Source: Nakamurella lactea DSM 19367
Lineage (GTDB): Bacteria > Actinomycetota > Actinomycetes > Mycobacteriales > Nakamurellaceae
Reading direction: 5' to 3'
Assembly (NCBI RefSeq): GCF_000426645.1
Contig: NZ_AUFT01000005.1
Location: 462,283 to 526,282, forward strand
DNA: 64,000 nucleotides
Part shown: positions 54,862 through 63,710 of the stretch, piece by piece
How positions within the stretch are numbered: position 1 is the first letter of the stretch
How the letters are laid out: the number at the start of each line of letters is the position of its first letter
Notes under the pieces: generated by a model
Told to the model about the DNA's origin: nothing
The model's input: only the letters and a program-made list of their open reading frames with translations
Database searches by the model: none
Program-made: the position numbers and the translations under genes

Positions 54862-56550
54862 TCAGGGCAGGTAGTAGGTGGGGTTCGGCAGCTTGATGGA
54901 CGCCGCCGCATGGCCACCGATCAGGTCACTGAACTGATCGCCGAAGTTGGCCACGATCGTGTAGTGGCCGCCGGCCCTGCTCTCCACGTACTTGCGGGTC
55001 TGCGACTTGTATTCGATCGTGGTGCACTTCGCGGCCGCGCACTGGATGTAGTCGGGCTGCTGGCTCGCGCCGACACCGGTCCACTTGGTGAAGTAGTTCG
55101 CCTCGGTGAACCCGGTGTAGCCGACATCGGTGAGATTGCCGATGGTGGCGGCCTTCTGGTTGTCATTGCGGCCGGTGAGCCCGATCAGCGTGCAGCCGGC
55201 CTTGTCGGCCGCGTTGACCAGCGACACCATGGCCGGGGTGGCCGGGAACATCTTGTTCTGCACCCACACGTCCTGCAGGGCAGGAGCGAAGTTGAAGTGC
55301 ATCGCGTTGTCCTCCATGTCGTACGTCATCAACGTGGTGTCGTCCGCGTCCAGCACGATGGCCGGCCGCAGGCCGAACCTGTTGCCCACCGCGCACGCCG
55401 TGCGCAGCGCCGGGGTGATCGTCTTCGTCAGCCGGGTCATCTCGGCGATGTAGGGGGACGTTTCATGGTTCGCGAGCCCGGTCGAGCCGGCGCCGTAATA
55501 GGTGCGGATCGTGGCCTTCACCGAGTCGATGTTCGGAATGCCTTCCCCGCCAACGGTTTTACCGCTGGTCCCGTCCGGTTGCATGGTGAAGTGGGTGCGC
55601 GGTGCCAGCCATGGCTCGTGCTTGCCCGGCAGGTCGGGCGATGGCAGGTAGTAGGTCGGGTTCGGCAGCTTCAGGATGTGGTCGGCGTAGCCGCCCTGCA
55701 GGTCCGACCACTGGTCGCCGACGTTCAGCGCGATGTCGTAACCCATCGACTCGATGTGCTTGCGGGTGCCGGCCTTGAACTCGACCGTGGTGCACTTGGC
55801 AGCCGCACAGCTGATGTAGTCCGGCTGCAGACTCGCGCCCACCCCCGTCCACTTGGTGAAGAACCGGTCCTCGGTGAACGCGGTGTACCCCACGTCCTTC
55901 AGGTTCTGCACGGTCGCGACCTTCTGATCGTCGTTGCGCCCGGTGAGCCCGAAGACCGCGAAGCCGGCGTCCTGGGCCGCGGTGACGAAGCTGACCATCG
56001 CCGGGGTGGCCGGGAATTTGCGCTGCTGCACCCACACGTCCTGCAACGCAGGATCGAAGTTGAAGTGCATCGCGTTGTCTTCCATGTCGTACGTCATCAG
56101 CGTGGTGTCGTCCGCGTCGAACACGATCGCCGGCTTCTTGCCGTGTCTGGCGGCCTGCCGGTAGAGCTTGGCCAGCTCCGTCGCCTGCTTGGCCATCGTC
56201 CGGTCCATCTCGCTGATGTACGGGGACGTTTCGTGGTTGGCCAGCCCGGTGGAGTCGGCGCCGTAGTAGGTACGGATCGTCGACTTGACCGAGTCGATGT
56301 TCGGGATGCCCTCGCCGCCGACCGTGCTGCCGCTGGATCCGTCGGCCGCCATGGTGAAACTCGTCCGCGGCGCGAGTCGATTGGTGTGCTGCGGAAGCTG
56401 CCGGCTGGCGCCGTGGTCATCGCCCCGGTCGTGGCCGGTTGTTGGCTGAGTGGCGGCCTGCGCTGGCAGGGCGGCGAGGGCGGGGATGACGGCTGCCGTG
56501 ACCGCCACGATGGCGGTCCGGCGGAGCCGGCTGGTGAAGCGTGTGTTCAT
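54862..56550 (-). CDS. Secreted tandem HAD-family acid phosphatase
   Basis: 562 residues with an export signal (RRTAIVAVTAAVIPALAALP, cleaved near AQA). The rest is two homologous HAD subfamily IIIB domains, about 60-305 and 315-562. Each has the nucleophile motif DADDTTLMTYDMEDNAMHF, FFTKWTGVGAS-type and (A/L)P(N)PTYYLP ends, so both active sites look intact. Linkers share (N)LAPRT and GGEGIPNIDSVK. ATG at 56550 follows AGGAGG. Family members are phosphatases of low specificity. Confidence 0.85.
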   Translation of the reverse strand: MNTRFTSRLRRTAIVAVTAAVIPALAALPAQAATQPTTGHDRGDDHGASRQLPQHTNRLAPRTSFTMAADGSSGSTVGGEGIPNIDSVKSTIRTYYGADSTGLANHETSPYISEMDRTMAKQATELAKLYRQAARHGKKPAIVFDADDTTLMTYDMEDNAMHFNFDPALQDVWVQQRKFPATPAMVSFVTAAQDAGFAVFGLTGRNDDQKVATVQNLKDVGYTAFTEDRFFTKWTGVGASLQPDYISCAAAKCTTVEFKAGTRKHIESMGYDIALNVGDQWSDLQGGYADHILKLPNPTYYLPSPDLPGKHEPWLAPRTHFTMQPDGTSGKTVGGEGIPNIDSVKATIRTYYGAGSTGLANHETSPYIAEMTRLTKTITPALRTACAVGNRFGLRPAIVLDADDTTLMTYDMEDNAMHFNFAPALQDVWVQNKMFPATPAMVSLVNAADKAGCTLIGLTGRNDNQKAATIGNLTDVGYTGFTEANYFTKWTGVGASQQPDYIQCAAAKCTTIEYKSQTRKYVESRAGGHYTIVANFGDQFSDLIGGHAAASIKLPNPTYYLP

Positions 56551-56726
56551 GACACCTCCTGGTTTCCGGCGAGGACGCTACTCGCCGGGAACCGGCCTGA
56601 CGAGGGCGCCGACCGCGTCAATGGGGAGTTCTCCCCGAACGCCGAGCGGGGTTTCATCGAGCGGACTGTCGGGAGGGCCTGGAAGACTGATCGGGTCCGC
56701 TACCGACCGGTAACCGAGGAGCTCCG

Positions 56727-57947
56727 TTGACGATCCGAATGGCGATCCCGCGACGGGTTGTGGTCGCCGCGGCCTCCGCCGTCCTCGCCCTGGTCGGTGC
56801 CGCCGCCGCGATCACCCCGGCGTCCGCGGCGTCCGCGGCCGGGTACGTGGCGCTCGGCGACTCCTACTCGTCCGGGGTCGGCACCGGTACGTTCATCGAC
56901 GACGGCACCAGCTGCCAGCGGTCGGTGTACGCCTATCCCTCGCTGATCGCCGCCGCCCGCGGCTATGCACTGAACTTCCGGGCCTGTTCCGGCGCCAGGG
57001 TGCCGGACGTGCAGAACACCCAGCTCGGCGCCTTGAGCGGCAGCACCCGCTACGTGAGCATCTCCGTCGGCGGCAACGATGCCGGCTTCGCCAGCGTGCT
57101 CACCGAGTGCGCCAAACCCGGCTGGATGAGCAACTGCAACCGGGCGATCGACGGGGCGCAGTCGATCATCAACGGCAGCCTGCCGGGAAGTCTGTCCTCC
57201 CTCTACTCAGCGATCCGCAACCGGGCGACGAACGCCACCGTGGTCGTGGTCGGCTACCCGCGCATCTTCAACGGTGAGGACTGCAACGCCGGCACCTGGT
57301 TCTCCCCCGCCGAGGAGTCCCGGTTGAACGCCACCGCCGATCTGCTCAACTCCAGGATTGCCACCGCCGCCGCGAACGCCGGGTTCGGCTTCGCGAACCC
57401 GGCCTCGCGGTTCATCGGGCACGCGGTCTGCGGCAACCCGGAGTGGCTGAACGGCCTGTCCTGGCCGATCAGCGAATCGTTCCACCCGAACCGGACCGGC
57501 CATGCCAGCGGCTACACCCCGTTGGTGAGCCCGCGACTCACCGGCAACGCGCTGACGGTCGATGCGTCCGTGCTGGCGGCCGCCTCCGCCTCCGCCGGCG
57601 CGCTGGCCGCCCAGCAGCGCGGCTACGCCGAAGCGGACGCCTCGATCCAGCCCAAGGACTTCGTCAAACCGGATCTGAGCACCGCACCGGCCAAGGCGGC
57701 GGCCGCCAAGGCCGGCGTCGACCTGACCAGCCGGGTGAGCATCGACGCCGTCGACGCGGCCTGGAGCAAGGCTCAGGCGACGGCCGCCGGGTTCGTCGAC
57801 CGTTCGGTCGACCGCGCGCAGCAGGTGGCGGGCGAGGTCAAGGATCGTGCTGTCGAGGCCGGCGGCAAGGTAGCCGACGCGGGCCGCTCCGCCGCCGCCA
57901 CCATCGGCTCATGGGGCGCGAAGGCCTGGAGTGCGTTCGGCGGCTGA
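56727..57947 (+). CDS. Secreted SGNH/GDSL hydrolase with C-terminal helical tail
   Basis: 406 residues. Signal peptide RRVVVAAASAVLALVGAAAA, then SGNH blocks: GDSYSSG (nucleophile Ser), SVGGNDAGF, and late SESFHPNRTGH (His). The catalytic domain ends near 270. Residues ~290-406 are Ala/Val/Lys helical with AQQVAGEVKDRAVEAGGKVA, an unusual extension like a LEA or apolipoprotein-type helix. TTG at 56727 has GAGGAG at 56716-56721. Confidence 0.87.
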   Translation: MTIRMAIPRRVVVAAASAVLALVGAAAAITPASAASAAGYVALGDSYSSGVGTGTFIDDGTSCQRSVYAYPSLIAAARGYALNFRACSGARVPDVQNTQLGALSGSTRYVSISVGGNDAGFASVLTECAKPGWMSNCNRAIDGAQSIINGSLPGSLSSLYSAIRNRATNATVVVVGYPRIFNGEDCNAGTWFSPAEESRLNATADLLNSRIATAAANAGFGFANPASRFIGHAVCGNPEWLNGLSWPISESFHPNRTGHASGYTPLVSPRLTGNALTVDASVLAAASASAGALAAQQRGYAEADASIQPKDFVKPDLSTAPAKAAAAKAGVDLTSRVSIDAVDAAWSKAQATAAGFVDRSVDRAQQVAGEVKDRAVEAGGKVADAGRSAAATIGSWGAKAWSAFGG

Positions 57948-57999
57948 GGTGGAACCCGACCGTGCAACCTTTTGCGGCCGGTCGTTCCGTCATTTGGTC

Positions 58000-58581
58000 A
58001 TGGGACGATTCGGGTTCGTGAGCCTGGCACCTGTTCTGGTGCTCGGCTTGCTCACGTCGGCATGTGCGCAGAGCCCCCACAGCGGCGCTGGCGCCGGGTC
58101 AACGCCGATGATGGCTCAGGCGGCCTCAACCACGGCGGTCCCTGCAGCGACAACTGACCCAGGTGCACTGTCGTCTTCGGCCACGACGCCATCGGCGAAA
58201 TGCCCAGTCACCCAACGCCCACCGGTAACGCCGCCGGGAATAACCTTCGCTGCTCCCGGCCCGACGGTCGACAAGTCCTCCTTGGTATCCGCCGACGCAG
58301 CGTTGGGGAACGCCATCAAGGACGGCCCGATGTCGATCGCGCTCGCGCAGGGCTCGAACTTGTCGTGCTCGCTGGAAATGTTCACGGATGGTGGGAGTGC
58401 CACTCGCCTGGTGTGGGTCGTTGCGGTTACCGATGTGCCGGAGGGTCCAGTCGGCCCCGGGTCGCCGACGTCGGGAGTCACCTACGAACCGATTCCGACG
58501 CCGAAACCGGGCGTCATGGAGTACTTCATGGACGCGACCACCGGGGCGTACATCTCCGCCGAGCAGTACAACGGTTCTTAG
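58000..58581 (+). CDS. Putative lipoprotein
   Basis: 193 residues: signal LAPVLVLGLLTSAC ends in the lipobox LTSAC, followed by a low-complexity Ser/Thr/Pro/Ala stretch and a small beta-rich domain (VTDVPEGPVGP, then GVMEYFMDATTGAYISAEQY). I do not recognise a family. Composition is less GC-rich than the neighbours. ATG at 58000; no clear Shine-Dalgarno site. Confidence 0.65.
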   Translation: MGRFGFVSLAPVLVLGLLTSACAQSPHSGAGAGSTPMMAQAASTTAVPAATTDPGALSSSATTPSAKCPVTQRPPVTPPGITFAAPGPTVDKSSLVSADAALGNAIKDGPMSIALAQGSNLSCSLEMFTDGGSATRLVWVVAVTDVPEGPVGPGSPTSGVTYEPIPTPKPGVMEYFMDATTGAYISAEQYNGS

Positions 58582-58604
58582 CGTAGGCATTGGCGCCGGC
58601 TCAG

Positions 58605-59471
58605 TCAGGGAGCCGTCAGCACCTCGACGCCGGTGTCGGTGACCACCATGGTCTGCTCGAACTGGGCGCACCACGACCGGTCGGTGGTGGTCACCGTCCA
58701 GTCGTCGGCCCACAGCTCCCAGTCGATCCCGCCCAGGGTGATCATCGGCTCGATGGTGAACGTCATCCCCGGTTCCAGCACGGTGCTCACCGACGGATCG
58801 TCGTAGTGCAGCACCACCAGCCCGGAGTGGAAGGTCTGCGCGATGCCATGCCCGGTGTAGTCGCGGACCACCCCGTAGCCGAAGCGCTTCCCGTAGGACT
58901 CGATCACCCGGCCGATCACGTTCAGCTGGCGGCCGGGCGCCACGGCCTTGATCGCCCGGTTCATCGCCTCCTCGGTGCGCTCCACCAACAACCGCACCTC
59001 CGGCGCGACGTCACCGGCCAGGTAGGTGGCGCAATTGTCCCCGTGCACCCCGTCGAGGTACGCGGTGACGTCGATCTTGACGATGTCGCCATCCTGGATC
59101 ACCGTCGAGTCCGGGATGCCGTGGCAGATCACCTCGTTCAGCGAGGTGCAACAGGACTTGCGGAACCCCCGGTAGCCGAGCGTCGACGGGTACGCGCCGT
59201 GATCGCACAGGTACTCGTGCACGATCGCATCCAGCGCATCGGTGGTGACGCCCGGCGCGATGGCCTTGCCGGCCTCGCCCATCGCCCTGGCGGCCAATCG
59301 GCCGGCGACCCGCATCTTCTCGATCGTCTCCGGGGTCTGCACCCAGGAGCCGCTGTCCCGTTGCGGTGCAGGCTTTCCCACGTACTCGGGTCGGGGGATC
59401 CCGGCCGGCACCCGGCGCTCGGGCCCGATGACTCCAGGGGTGATCGGCTCTCGACGGATGGCTGACGGCAT
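58605..59471 (-). CDS. map: Methionine aminopeptidase type I
   Basis: Removes initiator Met. 288 residues with an N-terminal extension of ~45 residues as in mycobacterial MapB (which has an SH3-binding-like segment; here [11 protein letters not shown]). Metal ligands appear in [18 protein letters not shown] (Asp pair), GHGIAQTFH (His), TFTIEPMI (Glu). ATG 59471; a few tens of bases after the PBP gene on the same strand, the order known from mycobacteria. Confidence 0.95.
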   Translation of the reverse strand: MPSAIRREPITPGVIGPERRVPAGIPRPEYVGKPAPQRDSGSWVQTPETIEKMRVAGRLAARAMGEAGKAIAPGVTTDALDAIVHEYLCDHGAYPSTLGYRGFRKSCCTSLNEVICHGIPDSTVIQDGDIVKIDVTAYLDGVHGDNCATYLAGDVAPEVRLLVERTEEAMNRAIKAVAPGRQLNVIGRVIESYGKRFGYGVVRDYTGHGIAQTFHSGLVVLHYDDPSVSTVLEPGMTFTIEPMITLGGIDWELWADDWTVTTTDRSWCAQFEQTMVVTDTGVEVLTAP

Positions 59472-59504
59472 GCGCGCCAGACTACTGCCGCGTCACGTGC
59501 CGGA

Positions 59505-61361
59505 TCACTTCGCGGGGACGGCGGCCAGGAAGTCCTTGAGCACCTCGTTGGTCCGCTTGGAGCTGTCGCCGCCGACGATCAGCGCGCTGAACGCGACGTC
59601 ACCGCGGGAGCCTACCGTCCAGGCGTGCGCATGGATGTCGCCCTTGTCGTCGCTGAACTCGGCGGTGCCGGTCTTGGCGGACACCGGGTTCGCGGAGGTC
59701 CCGACCGACTGCAGCAGGGTGGCCGTCCCCTCGGTCACCACCGCCCGCATCATCGTCGTGAGCCCGCTGCGGGCGGCCGCCGAACGGGCCGGCGCCGGCC
59801 GGTCCACGGTCGTCTTCTGGCCGCGGATCAAGGTCGGCATCGGCATGTTGCCGGTGGCCGCGGTGGCCGCCATCAACGCGGCCGAGAACGGCGTCACCAG
59901 ATCCAGCCCCTGGCCGAAGCCGTCCTCGGCGAGCTGCACCGTCGAGTCGGCGACCGGGATCTTTCCGGTGAGGGTGGTGATCCCGGGAATGACGAAGTCC
60001 AGCCCGATGCCGTACTGCTCGGCGGTCTCGGACAATGCGTCCTTGGGCAGCTGGCTGGCCAGCTGCGCAAAAGTCGTGTTGCAGGACTTGGCGAACGCCA
60101 GCCGCATCGGCACGTCGCCGAGTTCGAACCCTTCGTTGTGCACCGGGCGCGAATTGATGGTCCACTCCCCCGGGCACGGCACGACGGTGGTCGGGGTGGC
60201 CAGCTTGTGGTCGATCGCGGCGGTGGCGGTGACAATCTTGAAGATCGACCCGGGGGGGTACCGGCCGGTCAGGGCGATCGATCCCTGGGCGTTGGCGGCC
60301 GCGTTCTGCGCCACCGCCAGGATCTCGCCGGTCGACGGCTGGATGGCCACCAGGGTGGCCGGTTCCTTGACCGCGGACAGGGCCTTCTCGGCGGCTTCCT
60401 GCATCCCGATGTCCAGCGTCAGGATCACCTTCGCCCCGGCGGTCGGCGCCTTCTCGGTCAGCGTCTTGACCTCGGCCCCGGTCGAGTCGACGGAGACGAT
60501 CCGCCAGCCGGCCTTGCCGGCCCCGAGTTGCTCTGCCACCGGCTCGACCTGGGAGAGCACCGTCCTGGCGAAGTCCTTGGTCGGGCCGAGACTGCGTACC
60601 TGGGAAGGGAAGCTGAGCCCGGGGATCGTCGCGAGCTGTTGCTGGACGGTGGTGAACTCGTTCTCCCGCAGGTTGATCACCGTGTAACCGATCGAGGCAT
60701 CCGACTTCTTGATGCCGTCGACGATGGCCGCCGCCTGCAGCGTCGGGTCGAACTTCTTGAGCATCGACACCAGCCGGTTCGCGGTCGCCGTCGGATCGGT
60801 GATCTTGGTGCGGTTGGCCTGCACCGCATACACGGTGACCGGTGAGAGGATCTGCCGGTTGTTCCGATCGACCAGGGTGCCGGGGTCCGCGTCGGTGGTG
60901 CGCACCGCCAGGGTCTGCTGGGCGCCGAGTTCGGGATGCAGCACCGTCGGTGACCAGTCGAGGCTCCATCTGGCCTTCTCGCCGGAACCGATCAATCGCC
61001 AGTTCCAGGTGGCGTCGTAGGTCCAGATGCCGGCGTCCGGCAGCTGCCAGGAGTAGCTGACCGGAATCTCGGCGGTGGCGTCGTCGGTCCGGTTCCAGGC
61101 CTTCGGCGCGATCTGCAGGTCCGTCGGGTTCAGATCGGTCAGCACCGCGTGCAGCATCTGCCCGGCCGAGCCCGGATCGGAGGTCAGCGCCGCGGCCTTG
61201 TCCCATTCGGCCGACTGCAGATAGGTGATGAACTGATCCAACTCGGTCTGCGGATCGGGCGACTTCTCGGCACCGCTGCCGGGCGTGCAACCGGCGATGA
61301 CGGCCAGCATCAACACCATCGGCAGCAGGAGCCGAAGACCTCGTCTGTGCACGGACACCAC
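59505..61361 (-). CDS. Lipoprotein penicillin-binding protein (PBP-lipo type)
   Basis: Peptidoglycan transpeptidase. 618 residues: signal and lipobox AVIAGC at the N-terminus, an NTF2-like MecA-N domain (DQFITYLQSAEWDKAAAL), a dimerisation domain, and a transpeptidase with SIFK (SxxK near 370), SCN (SxN), and KTGTAE (KTG near 557). All three active-site motifs are intact. Counterpart of mycobacterial PBP-lipo, also near map. Confidence 0.92.
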   Translation of the reverse strand: MVSVHRRGLRLLLPMVLMLAVIAGCTPGSGAEKSPDPQTELDQFITYLQSAEWDKAAALTSDPGSAGQMLHAVLTDLNPTDLQIAPKAWNRTDDATAEIPVSYSWQLPDAGIWTYDATWNWRLIGSGEKARWSLDWSPTVLHPELGAQQTLAVRTTDADPGTLVDRNNRQILSPVTVYAVQANRTKITDPTATANRLVSMLKKFDPTLQAAAIVDGIKKSDASIGYTVINLRENEFTTVQQQLATIPGLSFPSQVRSLGPTKDFARTVLSQVEPVAEQLGAGKAGWRIVSVDSTGAEVKTLTEKAPTAGAKVILTLDIGMQEAAEKALSAVKEPATLVAIQPSTGEILAVAQNAAANAQGSIALTGRYPPGSIFKIVTATAAIDHKLATPTTVVPCPGEWTINSRPVHNEGFELGDVPMRLAFAKSCNTTFAQLASQLPKDALSETAEQYGIGLDFVIPGITTLTGKIPVADSTVQLAEDGFGQGLDLVTPFSAALMAATAATGNMPMPTLIRGQKTTVDRPAPARSAAARSGLTTMMRAVVTEGTATLLQSVGTSANPVSAKTGTAEFSDDKGDIHAHAWTVGSRGDVAFSALIVGGDSSKRTNEVLKDFLAAVPAK

Positions 61362-61403
61362 AGCTTCAGTATCTGTGCTGCATCGGCCGGACCCGGTAAC
61401 CGC

Positions 61404-61442
61404 GCCCGGCGCGCCGGACCTGACAAACAGGCCCGGCGCGCC
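61404..61442. repeat. 12-bp direct repeats after AMIN-like gene
   Basis: GCCCGGCGCGCC at 61404-61415 and again at 61431-61442 in the 172-base gap between the PBP and AMIN-like genes. The repeats are partly self-complementary (GGCGCGCC) and could fold into a small hairpin pair, perhaps the terminator of the AMIN-like gene. Confidence 0.4.
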
Positions 61443-61533
61443 AGGCCGGGTGATCAGCAGCTCCAGTCCGGACCAGCGCCAAGGCGAGGTCGAACCCGTA
61501 GCGCTGCTCGTTCAGCGCAAGTGAGGATCGCCG

Positions 61534-62121
61534 TCACCAGTGGTGAGCGATGTCGACCACCAGGCGGTGCCCGAGACCGGGTCCGTCCAGCACGAACGCC
61601 CGCATCGGGAGCCGCGCGCGGACACCGACGGCGAGCGTGGTGGTGCCCTCGAAGCTGCCGGCCCATGCGACCTGCTTCAGCGTCGGCCAGCCGGCCACCG
61701 GCACCAGCTCGCGAGGGTTCGCCGGCCGGTAGGTGGGCCTACCGGTGGTGACGTTGTAGGCGGGCGCCCGGACGACGACCTGGATGTCCGCGGCGCCGCG
61801 CACCGGCACCAGCGCGCCCGATCCGTCAGCCCTGACGGCCGGGACGTACCGCACGTCGAAGCCCGGGCGGCCGACCCCGGCCGGCCCGAGGTCGACGACC
61901 AGCCGGTCGTAGCACGCATGGTGGCCGGCGCGGACGTTGCTCACTGCCTCCGAAGTGGTCGCACTTCCGGTCTTCGGCAATGACCCCCAGTGGACCGTGG
62001 CGCAGCCGGCGGCCGCAGTACCGTTTACTCCGGCATCCGCGGCGACGACCGGGACGGCGGCGACGACGGCGGCCAGGGCGATGACGCCCACAACGCGCCG
62101 GGCGAGGGAAAGGTGGTTCAT
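61534..62121 (-). CDS. Secreted AMIN-like domain protein
   Basis: 195 residues: signal peptide (ARRVVGVIALAAVVAAVPVV) and a mature AMIN-like beta domain with VRAGHHACYDRLVVDLGP and VDIAHHW at the end. The family is thought to bind peptidoglycan or secreted enzymes. ATG at 62121 has GGAAGGAGG 5 bases upstream, an excellent site. Confidence 0.82.
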   Translation of the reverse strand: MNHLSLARRVVGVIALAAVVAAVPVVAADAGVNGTAAAGCATVHWGSLPKTGSATTSEAVSNVRAGHHACYDRLVVDLGPAGVGRPGFDVRYVPAVRADGSGALVPVRGAADIQVVVRAPAYNVTTGRPTYRPANPRELVPVAGWPTLKQVAWAGSFEGTTTLAVGVRARLPMRAFVLDGPGLGHRLVVDIAHHW

Positions 62122-62240
62122 GGTGTCCTCCTTCCGGACACCCACTAGAGACGCTCGATGGGCTGTCCGGTGCCACACCGACAGGTTTCGGTTTCGCGAC
62201 AATCCGGACACGAACCCGATGCGCCGAACCGGCCCCAGGG

Positions 62241-63002
62241 TCAGTTGCCGTGCTTCGTCAGCGGCAGTGGGAACCCGCCGGCCGAGATCGACACCGGGAA
62301 CGCGCCGGCGGGTCGTTGGGACCGATCCTCGGTGCGTTCTTCGAACCCGTCGATGACGGCCAGGATGGCGGCGTTCACCTCGCGCAATTCGTCCGGCGTC
62401 AGGTAGACGACGCCGCGGAAACTGAAGGACGCTTCCCGCCAGGGCTTCGGGTAGCTGCGCCAGCTCGACTCCCAGCGCTCCCGTTCGTGCTCATCGCGCT
62501 GCCGGAACTGGCGGTCCAGCTCCTCGGCAGCGGCAGTCACCTCCGGCTGCGGGTTGTCCAGCGTGAAACTCAGGCCCCTCGACGCCCGACGCCACGGCCG
62601 CTGCCGTCCGGTGCCGCCCGGCGCCTCCTCCACGTAGCCGTACTTGGCCAGGGTGCGTAGATGGAACGAGCAATTGGCGGGGCTCTCGTCGAGCAAGTCC
62701 CCGGCCTCGGTGGCGGTGAGGGTGCCCTCCCGGCGCAGCGCCTCGAGCAGGGCGATCCGCACCGGGTGCGCCAGCGCCCTGATCTCCTTGGCGTCGGTCA
62801 GGTTCCGGCGGCCCGCGGCGTCGACGCCCGGGGCAGCGACATCTGGGGTGGCGACGTCTGGGCTGGCGACGCCAGGGGCAGCGACGTCCGGGGCAGCGAC
62901 GCCAGGGGCAGCGACGTCTGGGGTGGCGACGTCTGGGGCCGCGGTCCGGTGGGCCGATGCCGGCCCGGTGGCCGTCGGCTCTCCGGCGGAGGTTCGCGTC
63001 AT
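62241..63002 (-). CDS. ArsR/HTH-family regulator with repeat N-terminus
   Basis: 253 residues. Residues ~70-140 are a winged helix (HPVRIALLEALRREGTLTA then SFHLRTLAKYGYVEEAP), the HTH_20 type common in actinobacterial transcription regulators, followed by a long helical C-terminal domain. The first ~65 residues consist of Ala/Pro/Val pentapeptide repeats such as APDVA and APGVA, likely unstructured. ATG at 63002 follows GGGGGAGGA. It follows a 67-aa gene by 35 bases. Confidence 0.85.
   Translation of the reverse strand: MTRTSAGEPTATGPASAHRTAAPDVATPDVAAPGVAAPDVAAPGVASPDVATPDVAAPGVDAAGRRNLTDAKEIRALAHPVRIALLEALRREGTLTATEAGDLLDESPANCSFHLRTLAKYGYVEEAPGGTGRQRPWRRASRGLSFTLDNPQPEVTAAAEELDRQFRQRDEHERERWESSWRSYPKPWREASFSFRGVVYLTPDELREVNAAILAVIDGFEERTEDRSQRPAGAFPVSISAGGFPLPLTKHGN
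62830..62934. repeat. Seven 15-bp tandem repeats in regulator N-terminus
   Basis: Units of the type GGGGCAGCGACGTCT, with variants GCCA or TCC at the end, are repeated seven times from 62830 to 62934. Being a multiple of three, they code for the (A/S/T)PDVA and APGVA pentapeptides in frame. Confidence 0.85.
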
Positions 63003-63037
63003 CCCGCCATCCTCCCCCGTTGCCACCGCGACGATGC

Positions 63038-63241
63038 TCACCGGGAGACTGCGGCGAGCCGCCGCTGCGGCTCGGTCAGCCTGGCCTGTTCAAGGGCGCC
63101 GATCCTGTTTCCCCAGCGCACCAGGGTCTCGCCCGCCCGATGCCGCAGCGGGCGACGCGGCCGCGGGCGGCGAGCGCTGAGCCGCTGCTGACGATCCAGG
63201 GTCTCCCTGCGGGCGAGTTCGATGACGGTCTGCTCGTTCAT
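63038..63241 (-). CDS. Small basic protein, 67 aa
   Basis: MNEQTVIELARRETLDRQQR start, then a very Arg-rich centre (ARRPRPRRPLRHR) and a Leu/Arg end. I do not recognise a family. The ATG at 63241 has GGAGGT 7 bases upstream, and a good promoter lies just before it, so it is probably expressed. It runs directly into the HTH regulator gene (35-base gap), likely one transcript. Confidence 0.6.
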   Translation of the reverse strand: MNEQTVIELARRETLDRQQRLSARRPRPRRPLRHRAGETLVRWGNRIGALEQARLTEPQRRLAAVSR

Positions 63242-63270
63242 GTCGCGACCTCCGGGTCGACGTCGGAATC

Positions 63271-63355
63271 CTTGGAAACATTGCTTTCGCAATACCTGTT
63301 TCCAAGCATGTCCTTCGAAAGACTCGTTGTCAACGCATTTGGAAAGAATTCTTTC
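63271..63355 (-). promoter_or_regulatory. Promoter with inverted repeats for the 67-aa/HTH operon
   Basis: On the minus strand TTGACA (63328-63333), a 17-base spacer and CATGCT (63305-63310) form a good promoter. Just downstream CTTGGAAACA (63271-63280) and TGTTTCCAAG (63297-63306) are perfect inverted repeats, with TTGC/GCAA nested inside: operator or leader hairpin. A perfect palindrome GAAAGAATTCTTTC (63342-63355) lies upstream of -35. This AT-rich patch stands out from its GC-rich surroundings. Confidence 0.7.
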
Positions 63356-63391
63356 GATGGCCGCGGGACGGGGACACGGGGACACGGGGAC

Positions 63392-63569
63392 ACGGGGACG
63401 AACGCTCCGACTCGGCGACTTCCAGAACGAATCCTGCCCACCAACGAGGACCAACCCTCCGACTCGGCGCTGCCAGCACGTCGAGCCGCCAACGGGGACG
63501 AACGCTCCGACTCGGCGCCTCCCAGAACGAATCCCGCCCACCAACGAGGACCGACTCTCCGACTCGGCG
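63392..63569. repeat. Two 78-bp direct repeats, four CTCCGACTCGGCG copies
   Basis: Unit 1 (63392-63469) and unit 2 (63492-63569) are 100 bases apart and nearly identical; each contains CTCCGACTCGGCG twice (63405, 63457, 63505, 63557), with GAACGAATCC and CCACCAACGAGGACC between them. Before unit 1 there is a GGGACAC run (63366-63391). No convincing gene crosses this part of the 469-base gap 63242-63710. Confidence 0.75.
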
Positions 63570-63599
63570 CGTTCGAGGCGGCGGGCGGCTCACCTCGAC

Positions 63600-63682
63600 A
63601 GATCAGACAGGTCAGATCAGACAGGTCGGGTCAGACAGCTCAGACAGGTCGGGTCAGACAGCTCAGACAGCTCAGACAGGTG
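63600..63682. repeat. Tandem CAGACAGSTC array
   Basis: About eight copies of a short unit close to TCAGACAGGTC or TCAGACAGCTC, with two GGGTC spacings, fill 63600-63682. It ends 29 bases before the stop codon of the IS110 transposase, so it may be the right flank of the insertion or a local expansion. Confidence 0.75.
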
Positions 63683-63710
63683 AGGTCAGCGCAGGATGCT
63701 CCTATGGTTG

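Noticed and set aside
63392..63682. CRISPR array at the right end
   Set aside because: Spacers between the repeats are themselves repeated and unit sizes vary (10, 48, 52, 78 bases); no cas genes are nearby.
63222..63683. Reading frames through the 63.2-63.7 kb repeats
   Set aside because: Open only because the tandem repeats lack stops; no ribosome-binding site or family resemblance.
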